DNA of 64,000 bases, from the NCBI GenBank assembly GCA_963580455.1, contig OY756958.1, positions 29,152,501 to 29,216,500 of the forward strand, in the 5' to 3' direction. This DNA is from Euonymus europaeus. Its lineage: Eukaryota; Streptophyta; Magnoliopsida; Celastrales; Celastraceae. A model generated the notes under the pieces. That model saw only the letters and a program-made list of their open reading frames with translations, made no database searches and was not told where the DNA came from. Below, piece after piece: positions 35,601 through 52,379 of this stretch. Made by a program: the position numbers and the translations under genes. Position 1 is the stretch's first letter; each line of letters begins with the position of its first letter.

Positions 35601-35662
35601 TGGTACCTCACAACCGGCGTGGGATCCAAGGTCCCGCCAGAGCTGATGACTTCTTCTCTCAT
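26676..35662 (-). pseudogene. C3HC zinc-finger (NIPA/ILP1/MEM1-like) gene with nonsense and frameshift lesions, 7 exons
   Basis: Exons in gene order: 35662-35607, 33920-33671, 32567-32444, 30617-30286, 30176-28401, 27723-27470, 26711-26676. Family features are the start MREEVISSGGTLDPTP, the SIDWSGHGHTSKAASLSC and CRPWERGDLLRRL blocks, the C3HC finger (KIACESCGAHLSF ... GGHKVTCPWR), a long acidic Ser-rich middle, a second finger (CEQISPFLDCSLCGATVRI) and a conserved end (HHNQFCPWVNGNVAA, FCGW-like LCGWQLTLDALDAL). Relatives are nuclear; NIPA is an F-box-like protein and MEM1 acts in DNA demethylation. Two lesions are visible: TGA at 30549-30547, where the family has Gly right after CPWR, and a -1 shift near 30050-30065. 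The exons sum to 2828 nt, exactly one base short of an open frame. All splice sites look usable. It may be a recent pseudogene or contain sequence errors. Confidence 0.8.
34683..34800 (+). mobile_element. Au-like SINE fragment in intron 1 of the C3HC gene
   Basis: CAGTGGTAGAGTTGCAATGG, then TATGTTCAATTCCTGAAAAA and TATTATGTGGGGTAAAAT parallel the copy at 14022-14208. The conserved 3' CCCGC..GGGAGCC part is missing. It is inserted opposite to gene orientation. Confidence 0.55.
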
Positions 35663-37424
35663 GTTCTTCAATGAGTGAAAAAATCGAAGCGGGGGAGTAA
35701 AAAGGCCAGTGCAGGAGTACGAATATTCGAGGCGCGTAACATTGGCTTAAAAACACTAGTTTTTAATTTTCTTGTCTGGTGCGGTTTGGACATGCATGCG
35801 TGGATATGGGATTCTGGGTCCAAGATCCGGTCATTAAACGCTGGAATATCCAATCGAAATATAACTCGGGTGGGACTATTTCTAGCCCACGTTTTCCAAT
35901 CACAATCTAAAATTAAAAAATTTCATTAAAATTCATGATATATTTAATGTAGCCCAATAATCCGTTTTAAACAAAAAAATTCAACCACATCCCACTACAC
36001 AATGGAGCCTCCTCCACTCTCCTCCTCCCCTTTTGGTGCAGTTATCTTAATCGTGGATGTGGATCAAGGATGTCATATTCGATTTGAAGAAGAAACAAGA
36101 AAAAATATTTTACCCAAACAACCAATTTGTCTAATGATCTAAAGAAAAGAAAAAGGTAAGACTTTACATTCTATTTCTTAGGACTTTCTCTTACGCCATT
36201 CTTCTGTTTCTTCTTCTTATTTTCTTCTCTGTTTTTCTTGGTGGAGGCCATTGTTTTATTGTTTAAGCTTCTGGATCTTCGGTATGGATCTTGGCGAGGA
36301 TGAAGACGAAGGCGAGGACAACATTTCAGTTCGATCAGACATTCAAGATTTGGTCGAAATTAGTGGTAGAGAGAGAGACCTGCAACAAGCTTGGGAAGGA
36401 GAAAGGAATTTTACCATTTTACTCAAACTAGTGGGTGTCACAAGAATATTGATTTTAAGGTTTTTTGGGGTGTGATGGGAAAAACGTGGGCTACAAATAG
36501 CCCCACCCATATAACTCTCACTTAATTCACAATTAATTTTAAGTATTTATATTAAATGGACTTAATCCATGCGTTAAATTAGGTTAAAACCCAACTCATA
36601 ATTATTATTACAAAGATAATTATTCCTGATAAATCAAACTCACCGCATGTAAAACCCAGCTTCAATTAACGATTTACGTTGGAGCCCTTTAAATTAGGCT
36701 AAAACCCGACCTGAATTATAAAAATATTACTTCTAGTGAATCAAACACACATGATGTAAAATCTAGCTTCAATGACTTAATTGTGGTCCTAATAAGGGCC
36801 TAATATGTTGTTATTATTGTTTCAATAAAACACTTTGGGTAATTAGTGGGGGGGGGGGGGGGGGGCGGGGGGGTGGGGGGTTGAGTAATTTTTAAGAGGA
36901 AAAAGAAAAAGAAGAAACTTAGAATTAAAACAGCACACAAACAGAGTGGGAAAGATAGCCAGGCAGCTAGCTATCGCAAGATGACTTCCATACTGGACAA
37001 CAAAGCAACGAAACATAAATGTAAATATTCTGTTGTAAAATTATTCTAACCCTTTTCACAAGAAAATGAGTTGTGTGTATATTAACCAATGAAAACAAAC
37101 CCAAACCAACTCCCCATGACATGAAAAGGGAAAATAAAATTCAAGCTATATATGAAGCTTTTTACCAAGCTAGAAGATAAACACGCGCAACAAAGAATCT
37201 GTATCCAATATGTTATAACAATCAAGATACAACACACAGGTTCAATAACATTGTCAAGACTCAAGCAACAAGATGAACTCGCAACAAAATAACATTGTCA
37301 AGCAAGAAGATGAGCACGCAACAAATAATCTGTATCCAATATGTTACATAACAATCAATAACGATCTTTTAGATATGTGAATGTGATAATTTTGAGGATG
37401 CTCCAAAAAGCCCCATTATGCGAA
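35663..37424. other. Intergenic region with G-run, no supported gene
   Basis: Spacer between the C3HC start and the CIPK23-like 3' end. Short frames near 36002 and 36287 have no recognisable domain. It includes the promoter of the C3HC locus, probably at 35663-35850. Confidence 0.5.
36848..36880 (+). repeat. Interrupted poly-G tract (G18-C-G7-T-G6)
   Basis: 33 bases with only two non-G positions, able to form a G-quadruplex on the plus strand. It is intergenic. The exact length is likely unreliable in sequencing. Confidence 0.85.
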
Positions 37425-42894
<5,470 letters not shown>

Positions 42895-44954
42895 TACTGA
42901 TCAATTCCTCTCAAATCCACGTTACTGTGTCTGTTATTTGTAATCCCTAACGATCAAGACCTCTTCTTCTTGCACGGCTGCCATACCTGAGACTTGATTA
43001 CCCTCATCTTCACAACCAAATTCCGTTCCAAACTTATAAAATCAAGAGCTTCCACAAAAAATCAGGAAACAAAATCAATCACAAGGGATCTTGATCGTCG
43101 ACTCACAAAAGAACCCCATAAAGTCAGAGATATCAATGGACGAGGAAACTGCGAGGGAAATTGAAAGTCTTTGTGATATAGATATGAAATAATTGATTTT
43201 TCCTTTCTTTCTCAATTGCAGAGATCTCGATTGAGATTAGATTCGAGAGAAACAGAAGGAGATCCGAAGATTTGCGTAGGTTATGATTGGAATTTTAAAA
43301 GTGCAATAATAGTCGGGAGAGCTCAATCACGGGACATTATTGGCTGGTAATACGTTTTTAAATGATTTCTCTAATTTACATGCACATCCTGTTTTGGACG
43401 GCGAAAAACGAGAAACGTCTCAGAAGTTTTGAGAATTTGTTGTGCACGTGTTTTACTACAATCGTAAGTTTTGAACCCTGAAGTTTGAAAATTGAAACTT
43501 CAACGATTTGACCCGGCAATGATTTTCTGGTTCGGATTTATTTTTTTTAAAAAAATGTATAAATCTTAACCATTCACATATTTTTGGTTGCGAGTATATT
43601 CAACAGCGGATAAGTTGTGCAGTAGATATGCTGTTAAATAAGTTGTGTACTATTTGATAAATCATAAGTTTTAATAGCGTATAAAACTATCGAATATAAA
43701 TTTTGTTGGAAATAATTTTATGCGTGGAGTTCAAATATGTAATTTTTTATAAAAAATCTAACATATATTTTTATTAATAAAAGGTCAAATATGTGAGAGA
43801 ATGAAAGTATAAAGGAATTTTTTTGATATATGCTTATTTACCGATTGAATTGAGCTTATAAATTACCTAACTTATTAATCAAACACATAGGCTCACTCAC
43901 GTTCAACCAAACACATGATTCATTTCATGATAATAAATAAATAACGTACATCTAAAGAAGTATATCCCCTTCTCAAAAAAATAAAATAAAGAAGTATATC
44001 CGGACTGACCAACTATAGCCCCATAGATAAAACAAACATGACAAACTTAACCCAATCTGTCAATTAGAGTAATTCACTAAATATATATCGAAAAAATCCG
44101 AAAAAATCTTGGAATTATTATTTTTTATCGGGAAATTCATAACTTATCATGCCCACTAAACTACAAAATCGGTTCTAAATTCGGTCCTACAGAATGACAG
44201 GTACTATCTTGATAAGCAACTCATATTGGATCAAACCAGGCGAGCAGATCTGAAAATAGACTCGCCTTGAGTTGTTATGTATTCAAAAAATTTCAGAATC
44301 GCCTTGAGCTGTTATCTATTCAAAAACTCTCCTGTATCTTCTTGGTTAGGCCATCCATAACAAAAACTCCAAATATTTTTGTACACTTTTCACGAAGTTT
44401 TAATTTCTCAAATATATCAGTCAATCGTTCATGCTATATGATGAAGAATGTAAATGAAATTGACTAGAGGAAGATTTCATTACCAACAATGATGTAAATT
44501 CAAACCAAGAAGCTAGGCATTTATGTCCAGCGTTTATTGAAATCTGAAAAATCAATGAAAGCCATGAACCAAACCCTCTAGAAATCTTCAAGAATCAAAC
44601 CCATATCCTGTTCTCGCTTATAGAGACGGAGACAACTTTACTCGACCTTGTCAAGATGAAATAGGAGGATGGGAACAAGTGGCTTCTTCAAATGAGCTGC
44701 TCCACTCTTTGGGAGAGAGAGGAAGAACTAAAACTCAAACGAGTTTCAAATACGACACGACAGACAAACCCAAATAAGCCAATCTTAACCAAAATCATTC
44801 TACACATCATAGAGAATTCAATTGAACAGATGAACCACAAAAGTTCAGGAAGCCGAAAAAGCCCCAAATAAATACATAGCAATAGCAATTGTTAAGCATC
44901 CACTAAACATGATTTACCGTCCTTACACAAAGCCAGAAGAAAATCCCTAGAGAT
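42895..44954. other. CIPK23-like promoter region and spacer
   Basis: Contains the CIPK23-like 5' UTR and promoter (about 42895-43320), the second copy of a dispersed repeat (43715-43790), the 19-bp insertion described separately, and otherwise AT-rich spacer. No gene is supported. Confidence 0.5.
43953..44001 (+). mobile_element. Candidate extreme 5'-truncated LINE insertion (19 bp) with 15-bp TSD
   Basis: TAAAGAAGTATATCC is perfectly repeated at 43953-43967 and 43987-44001. Between the copies is only CCTTCTCAAAAAAATAAAA. The segment TTCTCAAAAAA equals the 3' terminus plus tail of the full LINE at 22419-22430. The layout (direct repeat, 3' end, A-tail, direct repeat) is that of a target-primed insertion that stopped almost at once. 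A simple local duplication is the alternative. Confidence 0.5.
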
Positions 44955-47319
44955 CTAATCACTTGAAGACCCATCGTCATTGTCTTCATGTTCTGTAACT
45001 ACTTTCTCAATTAGCTTCCTTCGAACTACTTCTATCACTGATTTTCTTGAGGAATCACTTTTATTCTGGCCATCACCAAGTACAGGATCTGATTGACATA
45101 GAACAAACGCAACACCTGTTTAACGGGGAAAAAAACAAAGATCAGTCAAGAGTTCACAACTTGCTGGGTAAGAGATGTTGTCAAATACAACAAAAAAGTC
45201 AGAATAAGATTATCCAAAACACAAAGTACTGGGGTAGGTTGGCAATTTACTGGGAAAAGAAAAGAACCACCGCCAGAAATTCAACAAAAACAGAATGGTA
45301 TACAACTTCTCCATACCAATAAATTTCACAAGAAAAGTACAAAAATACGTCATATAAATACAGAACACTGAACCGAGATGAACTTAAAACACAAGGGCCC
45401 CATTTTAACTCGAAACTGTAAACTAGAGTCTACAAGTTCGTTAGTGTGCATTAGAGAGTGACAACATATAATCTAAAGGTTAAATAAATTACAGGCTCCA
45501 CAGCATGGTTCAAAAGCTTTAGTTACCCCCATAGACTATGTAATTACGATAACAATGTAATCCGAAGGTCAATAACAATAAAGTTATGAACAATGGACAA
45601 AACCATTTAATTACAAAAAGGAAGCAAGTCAGCAGGACAAAACCATTTAATTACAAAAAGGAAGCAAGTCAGCAGGTAAATCATCAAAAGCAATGTAGGG
45701 TTCTAACTTCTAAATACATATGTAGGCCACTGATGTGGAAAGAAGTATGCCAAAACAAGTCCAAGAACGAAGCTCCCATGTAACTATAAGGTTTCATATG
45801 CATCATTTCATCCTATCTCATAATGCTTAGTACAGATCAAGCATGAATGAAAATGAGAAATGCTTGGAACCACAAGCAATGAAAAAAAGGGAGAAATGCC
45901 ATCATCACCCTCCGATCCTTTATCGCAAAAGTTTGAGGTCCGCTACACGAGTTTATAAGAAAATCAACAGGAATCCACTACATTTATTTGTTTTTGTCAT
46001 TCATTGGATCATATTTTCATTAACTCATAATGGATCAATATCCTTTCTTGCCACATCAATCCATGTATTTTAAGTCTACCTCTTTGTTCCTACACTTTCC
46101 TATACAAATTATCTCGATTCCCTTCACCGCCGCACCGCTATTTCTGCATTGTACATGCTCATGCCATGTTAGACTCTTATAATAGATCTAATAATCTCAT
46201 TTCTTATTTATCTTTCCTTGTGTGACCACACATCCAACGAAGTATTCGCATTTCTGCTACATGCATTTTTTAGATATCTTGTCTCTTAATAGCCCAACAC
46301 CCAGGACCATACATATGAGTGGTAAGCCACAAAACATGACTGGCAAACCACAAATGAATGAACTTTGTCCATGGCAAAGAGACTAAGTAAACTACCTACA
46401 AAATTTGTCAGTCACAGAACACAAACCCAACAAAAAGGTTATATGATGTGTAGGAATATATAGAAATACCTTCAGGTGTGCATCTCCGACCAAAACTATG
46501 CAAGCCCACATAATTTGCTTTAACAGCACCATTGTTATACACCAACAGAGTTGGAAGATTACGATCTGGGTAGTTAGGAATGCAATCTGTTGATATTATT
46601 TTAACAAATTTTGTGCCTGGGTATCGCGTTGCCAATTCTTCCATGCATCGCATGAGCAACTCACATTCAGGGAACCTACAATAAAATGGAAAAAAAAAGT
46701 ATGAATAAATCCAGAAAACATCAAAAGTTTTAAGAGATTTAGGGAGCAGTACCCTTCCTTGTAGAGAATCACAACGACCCAAACATCAGAAGGTGCCTGT
46801 GAAACCTCCCGCACAAAATCTGAACCCGAAATTGGATTCACTGAGCCAAACTTAGGATGCATTGCTGATTCTCTCATCTTAGCCAACCTCTTCTTCCTGT
46901 TCACACAGTCAAAAACCCCAACTGAACTGAGAAACCCGAAATTCTGATATAAGCACAACCCATACAAACATGTGTTGCGGAATCGATAGCTTTGGAAACG
47001 AAAGAATTTTTAGCTTCATTGAGTGAAGTTTGACGTTGAATCAGAGAGAGAGAGAGAGACAGAAGTGAGACCTGTATTCTTCGAGGAATCGGTCGTCGTC
47101 GAGATCGGGATCGTCTTGAAGGTCCTCGAGCTCTTCTTCCGTCTTCTGTTCTAGCCAATTTTGGTCTTTGGGGAGGGATTCTGGGTCCGAAGCAGGAGTG
47201 AAAGCTGGAGGCTTGAAGGCAGGGGGTTTCGGAGGTAGATTCCCCAACTTCCTCTGAATATCGTCCCATTGTGTTGATGCGCCTTCAACGTCCTTGTACA
47301 CGAAGTGATAATCACCCAT
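44955..47319 (-). CDS. Phosducin-like protein (thioredoxin-fold), 4 coding exons, 252 aa
   Basis: Exons: 47319-47072, 46896-46753, 46675-46470, 45115-44955, summing to 759 nt in frame. The N-terminus MGDYHFVYKDVEGASTQWDD with a Pro-rich NLPPKPPAFKPPAF stretch and an acidic helix (KTEEELEDLQDDPDLDDDRF) is followed by KKRLAKMRE, then FGSVNPISGSDFVREVSQAP, the thioredoxin-like core (DVWVVVILYKEG, YPGTKFVKI, NYPDRNLPTLLVY), and an acidic end EHEDNDDGSSSD. This matches the phosducin-like PLP2/3 (VIAF-type) family: cytosolic co-chaperones of CCT in tubulin, actin and G-protein folding. There is no redox CxxC, as is normal for this family. An AG acceptor immediately upstream (47340) suggests a spliced 5' UTR. 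Confidence 0.92.
45595..45674. repeat. Perfect tandem duplication, 2 x 40 bp, in the phosducin-like intron 3
   Basis: Units 45595-45634 and 45635-45674 both begin GGACAAAACCATTTAATTAC and appear identical. Confidence 0.95.
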
Positions 47320-47990
47320 CTAGTCTTCTCCTTCAATATCTGAAAGAAAAATCTACGGATGATGATGAAGCATTAGAAAGGCTTGTTTTTACTGACACAG
47401 AATCATGCAAATGAACCTCTGACAAATGCTTTTCTACTACTCATAAAATCAAAGATAGCAGGAGTAGTTCAATGATTTACCTCCATGCATGTCATGCACC
47501 TTATTCAACCATTTTAAAGAAGCATTTCAAGCTTTGAAAAGGGTTCTCAAATGGATTTGCCAAGTAAAACTTTTATCCACACAGCAAATGACAGAAAGCA
47601 TCAGACATAGAAGTCGGCCAACGAGAAATAAGAGAACATGAAACAACTCATTAATCTAACCGAGCATTAAATTTCAGATCGAGTTGTGCATGACATCTCT
47701 TGTGAAATAAATAAGCATTTAGATGAGGAAATACAAATAACATCTGGTAACAGCAAGTTTCCTGAGTCAAAGAATAATTTGTGTAAATAACAAATTACCC
47801 AAGGAAACAAAAATTACAAAGCATCTATTACAGAAACAGTTGCATCGAGAGAAGATGATGCGGTGAATCTTTATGTTTTGTTTGCATATAAAGTTATAAT
47901 ATTATAGAAATTTCTTAACATTATAGCAGCACATAATACCTGGATAAGAGTCACAATCTCTCCACAAATACTACAACCACACTTCAAGAT
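47320..47990 (-). other. Possible spliced 5' UTR of the phosducin-like gene
   Basis: Minus strand: the 20 bases just upstream of the ATG are preceded by TTTCTTTCAG, a good acceptor. A candidate upstream non-coding exon at 47990-47940 is bounded by TTTTCCAG and CCAG|GTATTATG. More exon-like pieces with acceptor and donor sites occur further up (for example 51368-51295). Inferred from splice consensus only. Confidence 0.35.
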
Positions 47991-50900
47991 CTGGAAAAGA
48001 AAAGAAAAACTAATGTGAAAGCAAGCCATGAACATATTAGTTCAAAAACTACGAACTCCAGAGCAAAGATCGGGGTGGGGGTAGAGAATCCACTAAAGCT
48101 GACCAAGCACAAAAAAAACGAATACTTCATAAATTAAAACCACACAGAAAATATTGAAAAACCATAAGTATTCGATGGTAAATTGAAAAGGGTTTCCAGG
48201 AATTCAAGATCTTCCCTTCTAATATGTATCATCTGTCTCTCAAATGTGTCAATTACTATCGAAACTAAGTCTAAGAACGGGAAGCTGTCGCGCAATTCCA
48301 ACATGAACGGAGACTCGCCGCCAGATAGAAGTAATAGATAGATGGGGGTTAGAAGAGAGCACACTGAAAGAGTTAAATTAAAAGCTGACATACAACACCA
48401 ATTTCAGCAAGCAATGATTATCCAGTCTTTAAGCCATGTACGATATTATTATTTTGTGGTCTATCAAGCCGAAGAGAACACCAACCAAAACAACACAAAA
48501 ACCCATCTTTTGCTCACACTTAAGCAACATGTCTATTCATAAGCACCCCAAAAGAAAAGATAAAACTCTATTAGTTTATACCCATAATGGGCTGCTGTGC
48601 CAATTAAGCAAAGTTTACATTCAAAGTTCCAAGTTCTCTTCATAACGTCAAAACACTTTGGTCCTGCATATACTCTTGAGGATAACTGGAAATGGGTTAC
48701 TGTCCCTTACAATGTGTAGTTCATTCCTTGTAAACAAATTGTTGCATATACAAATTATCACTTGAGCTAGTTATATTACAATAAAAAAGTGAACTAACTA
48801 TGGGAAAAATCTAAGCTATTGCACATAAATATGAAGATTTGAACAACAAATCGGGTTAACTTTATGTATTTCTACAGAAAATTAATAGTTTCTAGTGAAA
48901 ACATCAGTAAAGGAAACACATCTCTTTAGATCTTAATAAAACATGGCAAACTTCAGTATAACAATGGCTTCTAGCATTTTCAAAACCTGCTTGAGTGACT
49001 GCATTAAGCTAGGTCCATCTGATTCACCTCATTCTGTGACTTCTACAAAATAACTTCTTTTAACTGAAGCAGTTTAACCAACGTTACTGGATGCTGAGAT
49101 TTTGATAAAGAAAGTCCATGCTGGAAATTTACTATCTTATTTGTGATATTTATGAAAACTTAAGAGCTTTAACAAAGTTGTTCAAGGATTCACCAATACA
49201 GGATACTGTGACATTTGATTAAGCAAATTATGATATGAAGCGCATATAGCACCAGTATCAAGTAAAACAAATAAACATCTTCACAAATGAATGTTAAAGT
49301 ATCAGTACTATTTTGCAGACAGAAGGAATAAGTATAATTCAGTTTCCCTGTCACAAACCAATAGATGAATGCGAAATTGAATCCTTCATTCACTCACTTA
49401 CCATTCCCGTCTCGATGTCAAATATGGTTAAATTTTTCGAAAATGGCACACATGCTGAAAGGGAACCATACCTTTTTGAACCCGTAAATAGAGAACATTT
49501 GCACTCACATATTCAATTTAAGACACAAAATATTAATCACCACGCCACACAAGCGCAAAATAGAGCTAGAGTTGGAAGCCATGAGTAATCTATATGGTCC
49601 GTCTAACAACTAACTTGTAATAGGGAATGTAAACTATTATTGGAGAAATCAAAAGTCCGACCATGTTCATAGAAGTGTAAGTATTTCATCTCCAGTCTTC
49701 TTACATGTTCCAATGATAATTCAAATTGAAACCAGTGTTTATCTGTTAGTAAATGTGACCTCATAGTTCTAACCAACTATTAATTTCTGATAAATGAAAA
49801 GATAAGAAGACCTAAAAAAGGTGAATCATGAGACGAAACAGCAAAAAATGTTATGTGAAATAATAGGCCACCATTTGTATTTTGTTGTCACAAGTCACTC
49901 AAATCTTGTTTCATAAAACCCTTAATACCTGATATAGAGTCAAGAGCTAATAAATCATAATCTGAAACAGCACCAACGTGCAACAAATAAATGAATAAAT
50001 TCAATGACTAAAGAAATATAATTTCTACGTTCCACTTTTAACTATGCAATAAATATGTCAATAAATTAATAAGAGTTTATGAGAGAAATTTGAAAAATAT
50101 TGAAATTCATCAATAAATAAAAAACTGATAAATCAAATGCAGGCATCTAGTGTAATTGGTAGACATCTGCAATCATCTTTAGAGGTCAATTTATAGGATA
50201 CCTACATTATAGATAGAGTTCAACACCATTACTGTGCTGAAGTTTAAGTGCCCAAATGGGACCAAAGATAAGGCTTGCTCACCATCCAGCCTACTAAAAA
50301 AACTATAAGACAATTTCTCATCAAGTCCTCCTAATATCAAGTCAGTCACCTAAAATCACGATATGAAAACAGATAACTCATATCATTGTCTTTTTTTTTT
50401 TGCATAGGACCCACATGACTTCTTCATACACAAGTGTCAATCACATGTGGAGTCTGCAAGAGATAGAATTAAAAATTCATTAATAATGTTCCCTTTATCT
50501 ATTTCCAGAAAGAAGCCATAGCCCAGATGCCTGCAACTTGAAACAAAGGTGAAGGAAAAAGGGGGGAAAAATCTTCTTCTCATATGTATAGTGAGTCAAC
50601 ACTTATCTTAATTTTTTGACACGCTAATATATTTCACAAAAACTTTGACCTTGATCCCACTAAAATCAGATCTAACCTGCAGCATTCACCATCCTTCTTT
50701 TAACCAGTATTCCTCTAAGGTAACGACTTGGATAATTCAAAAAGAACACATGGAGACAACGCGGCATACCTTTCACAGAGTAGGAATTTAGAAAAGTTGC
50801 ATGTAATTGATATGTGAAGTTATGAGGAACTTACCCTTCACCCATAATGTGAAATTGTGAACCTGCAAAAGCATTTAATCTAACAATGGCCCCAATTGCA

Positions 50901-51648
50901 AGTGAAGATGGCCACTTCCAAAAGTTTTGAAAGTTAATAACATGAACAATAAACATCAGTCATAGTTAGCAAAAAACTGCTACCAAACTAAATCAATTCC
51001 AAGATTAAACAGAGCATAAGAACAATTTTCATTGCTTCTCTTTTGCTAGGGTCTACCAATCACTCTTTTTAGGCCTAGTAAAGTGGTGTCATCTTTAATG
51101 TCATCATACATGAAATGGTTAAAAAAAGAGTGCTGGACAGATTGATACAGATGTCCAAAAACTGAAGATTAAGAAGAATTATCCAACCGCAGTTGCAGTT
51201 AGTGATTTCTACGACAAAAAGTTTAATTGGACAACAACTCCAAGAGCCTGAATGAATCTTAGTGTAAAGAGCAAACGCACAAAAAAGACTAACCTCAAAT
51301 GGAAAAAGAGTGAGGGAAGCAGTGATCAAATGCACAGCAAACACTGCCTAAGAAACCTATCCAAACCTGCAAGAAAAAACACAGAGAAAGTGAAAAAAAA
51401 ATACATCACAATATGGTTGTGAGAAGCAATGGAGAAACAGAGCTCACTCTCTTTCTCATCTCTACTAAGTTTAAAATAGCCATCTCCTTAACAAAACATG
51501 ATCATCCTAGCAATAAGTTTGTCCACAGATCAAAGACAGTGGCAAAAAAAAATTCCACAAAATCGAAGCATCAATCAGTATTCATGCAGCACAACAAACC
51601 CAAACATGACCAAAAAACCTACTCAACACGGGTAACAAAAAACAATCA
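47991..51648. other. Non-coding interval, possible intron or spacer
   Basis: No coding family was recognised. It holds a short sequence duplicated at 52.3 kb (ATGAACGGAGACTCGCC at 48303-48319 and 52330-52346, with looser similarity on both sides). It may be a long 5' UTR intron of the phosducin-like gene or intergenic. Confidence 0.4.
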
Positions 51649-52075
51649 AATTGAAGAAACCCAACAGAAGAAGTAATTAATACAGGAGCAGAAGAATTGA
51701 AATTGTGAACAAAATAGAAGCTGAGCTTCAATGGGAACCTGGCCGTCAAAATCGAAAGGATTCAAACTGAGCATAAATGAGAACCTGGGAACTGAAAAAA
51801 ATAATGAAATCGAAGAAACCCAACCGAAGAAGCAATCCAAACAGGGGCAGAAGAACTGAAATTATGAAAAAAAAAGTAGCTGAGGTGACATGCGAACCTG
51901 GCCATCAGAATCGAAATAGAGATAACCCAACTCTAGAAGACAGAAGATTCCAAACTGAACAGAAATAAGAACCCAGCAACCAGAACCATTAACTGAACAT
52001 AGGAATCACAACAGCCGAGGAGCAGTCAAAATTGAGAAGAAATGCGAACCTAGAGGTAAGAATCGGAACAAAGAG
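51649..52075. repeat. Degenerate tandem repeat, 2-3 units of about 150-165 bp
   Basis: AGAAACCCAAC..AGAAGAAG..CAGGxGCAGAAGAAxTGAAATT, with GCGAACCTGGCC or GGGAACCTGGCC and TCAxAATCGAAA later in the unit, recurs from about 51649 and about 51810, with a partial third unit to about 52075. On the minus strand each unit carries a CCAGGTTC motif that looks like a splice acceptor. Confidence 0.7.
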
Positions 52076-52379
52076 AAGCCGTCGAAGAACATAGGTGTGA
52101 AGCAACAATCAGGGTTTGAAGGAGGTTCACGATGTCGGCAAGGTGTGAATGAATGGAAAGTTGAACGGCGTCGTTGTGGGTATACCGAGAATTCGCGATG
52201 GATCTGGAAATGGCGACGTTGGCAGTGACGTCGGCGACTTTTGAATCCGGCGACGTTTGAATCAAGCGAGAATTGGACGGTGTCGTTTTGGTGTAGCAGT
52301 CGGTGCGGGAAGAGCTGCACGATTACGGAATGAACGGAGACTCGCCTACATAGATGAAACCATGCAACCATGTAATTGC

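Noticed and set aside
36002..36145. 47-codon frame starting MEPPPLSSS
   Set aside because: No family recognised and it sits in an ordinary promoter-side spacer. Coding status not supported.
36287..36475. Acidic plus-strand frame (MDLGEDEDEGEDN...) as a gene
   Set aside because: Short, no recognised domain, no splice partners, and the second half is low-information. Kept as spacer.
52006..52371. 121-codon minus-strand frame as a gene
   Set aside because: Arg/His-rich, no domain, overlaps the degenerate tandem repeat and a possible UTR exon.
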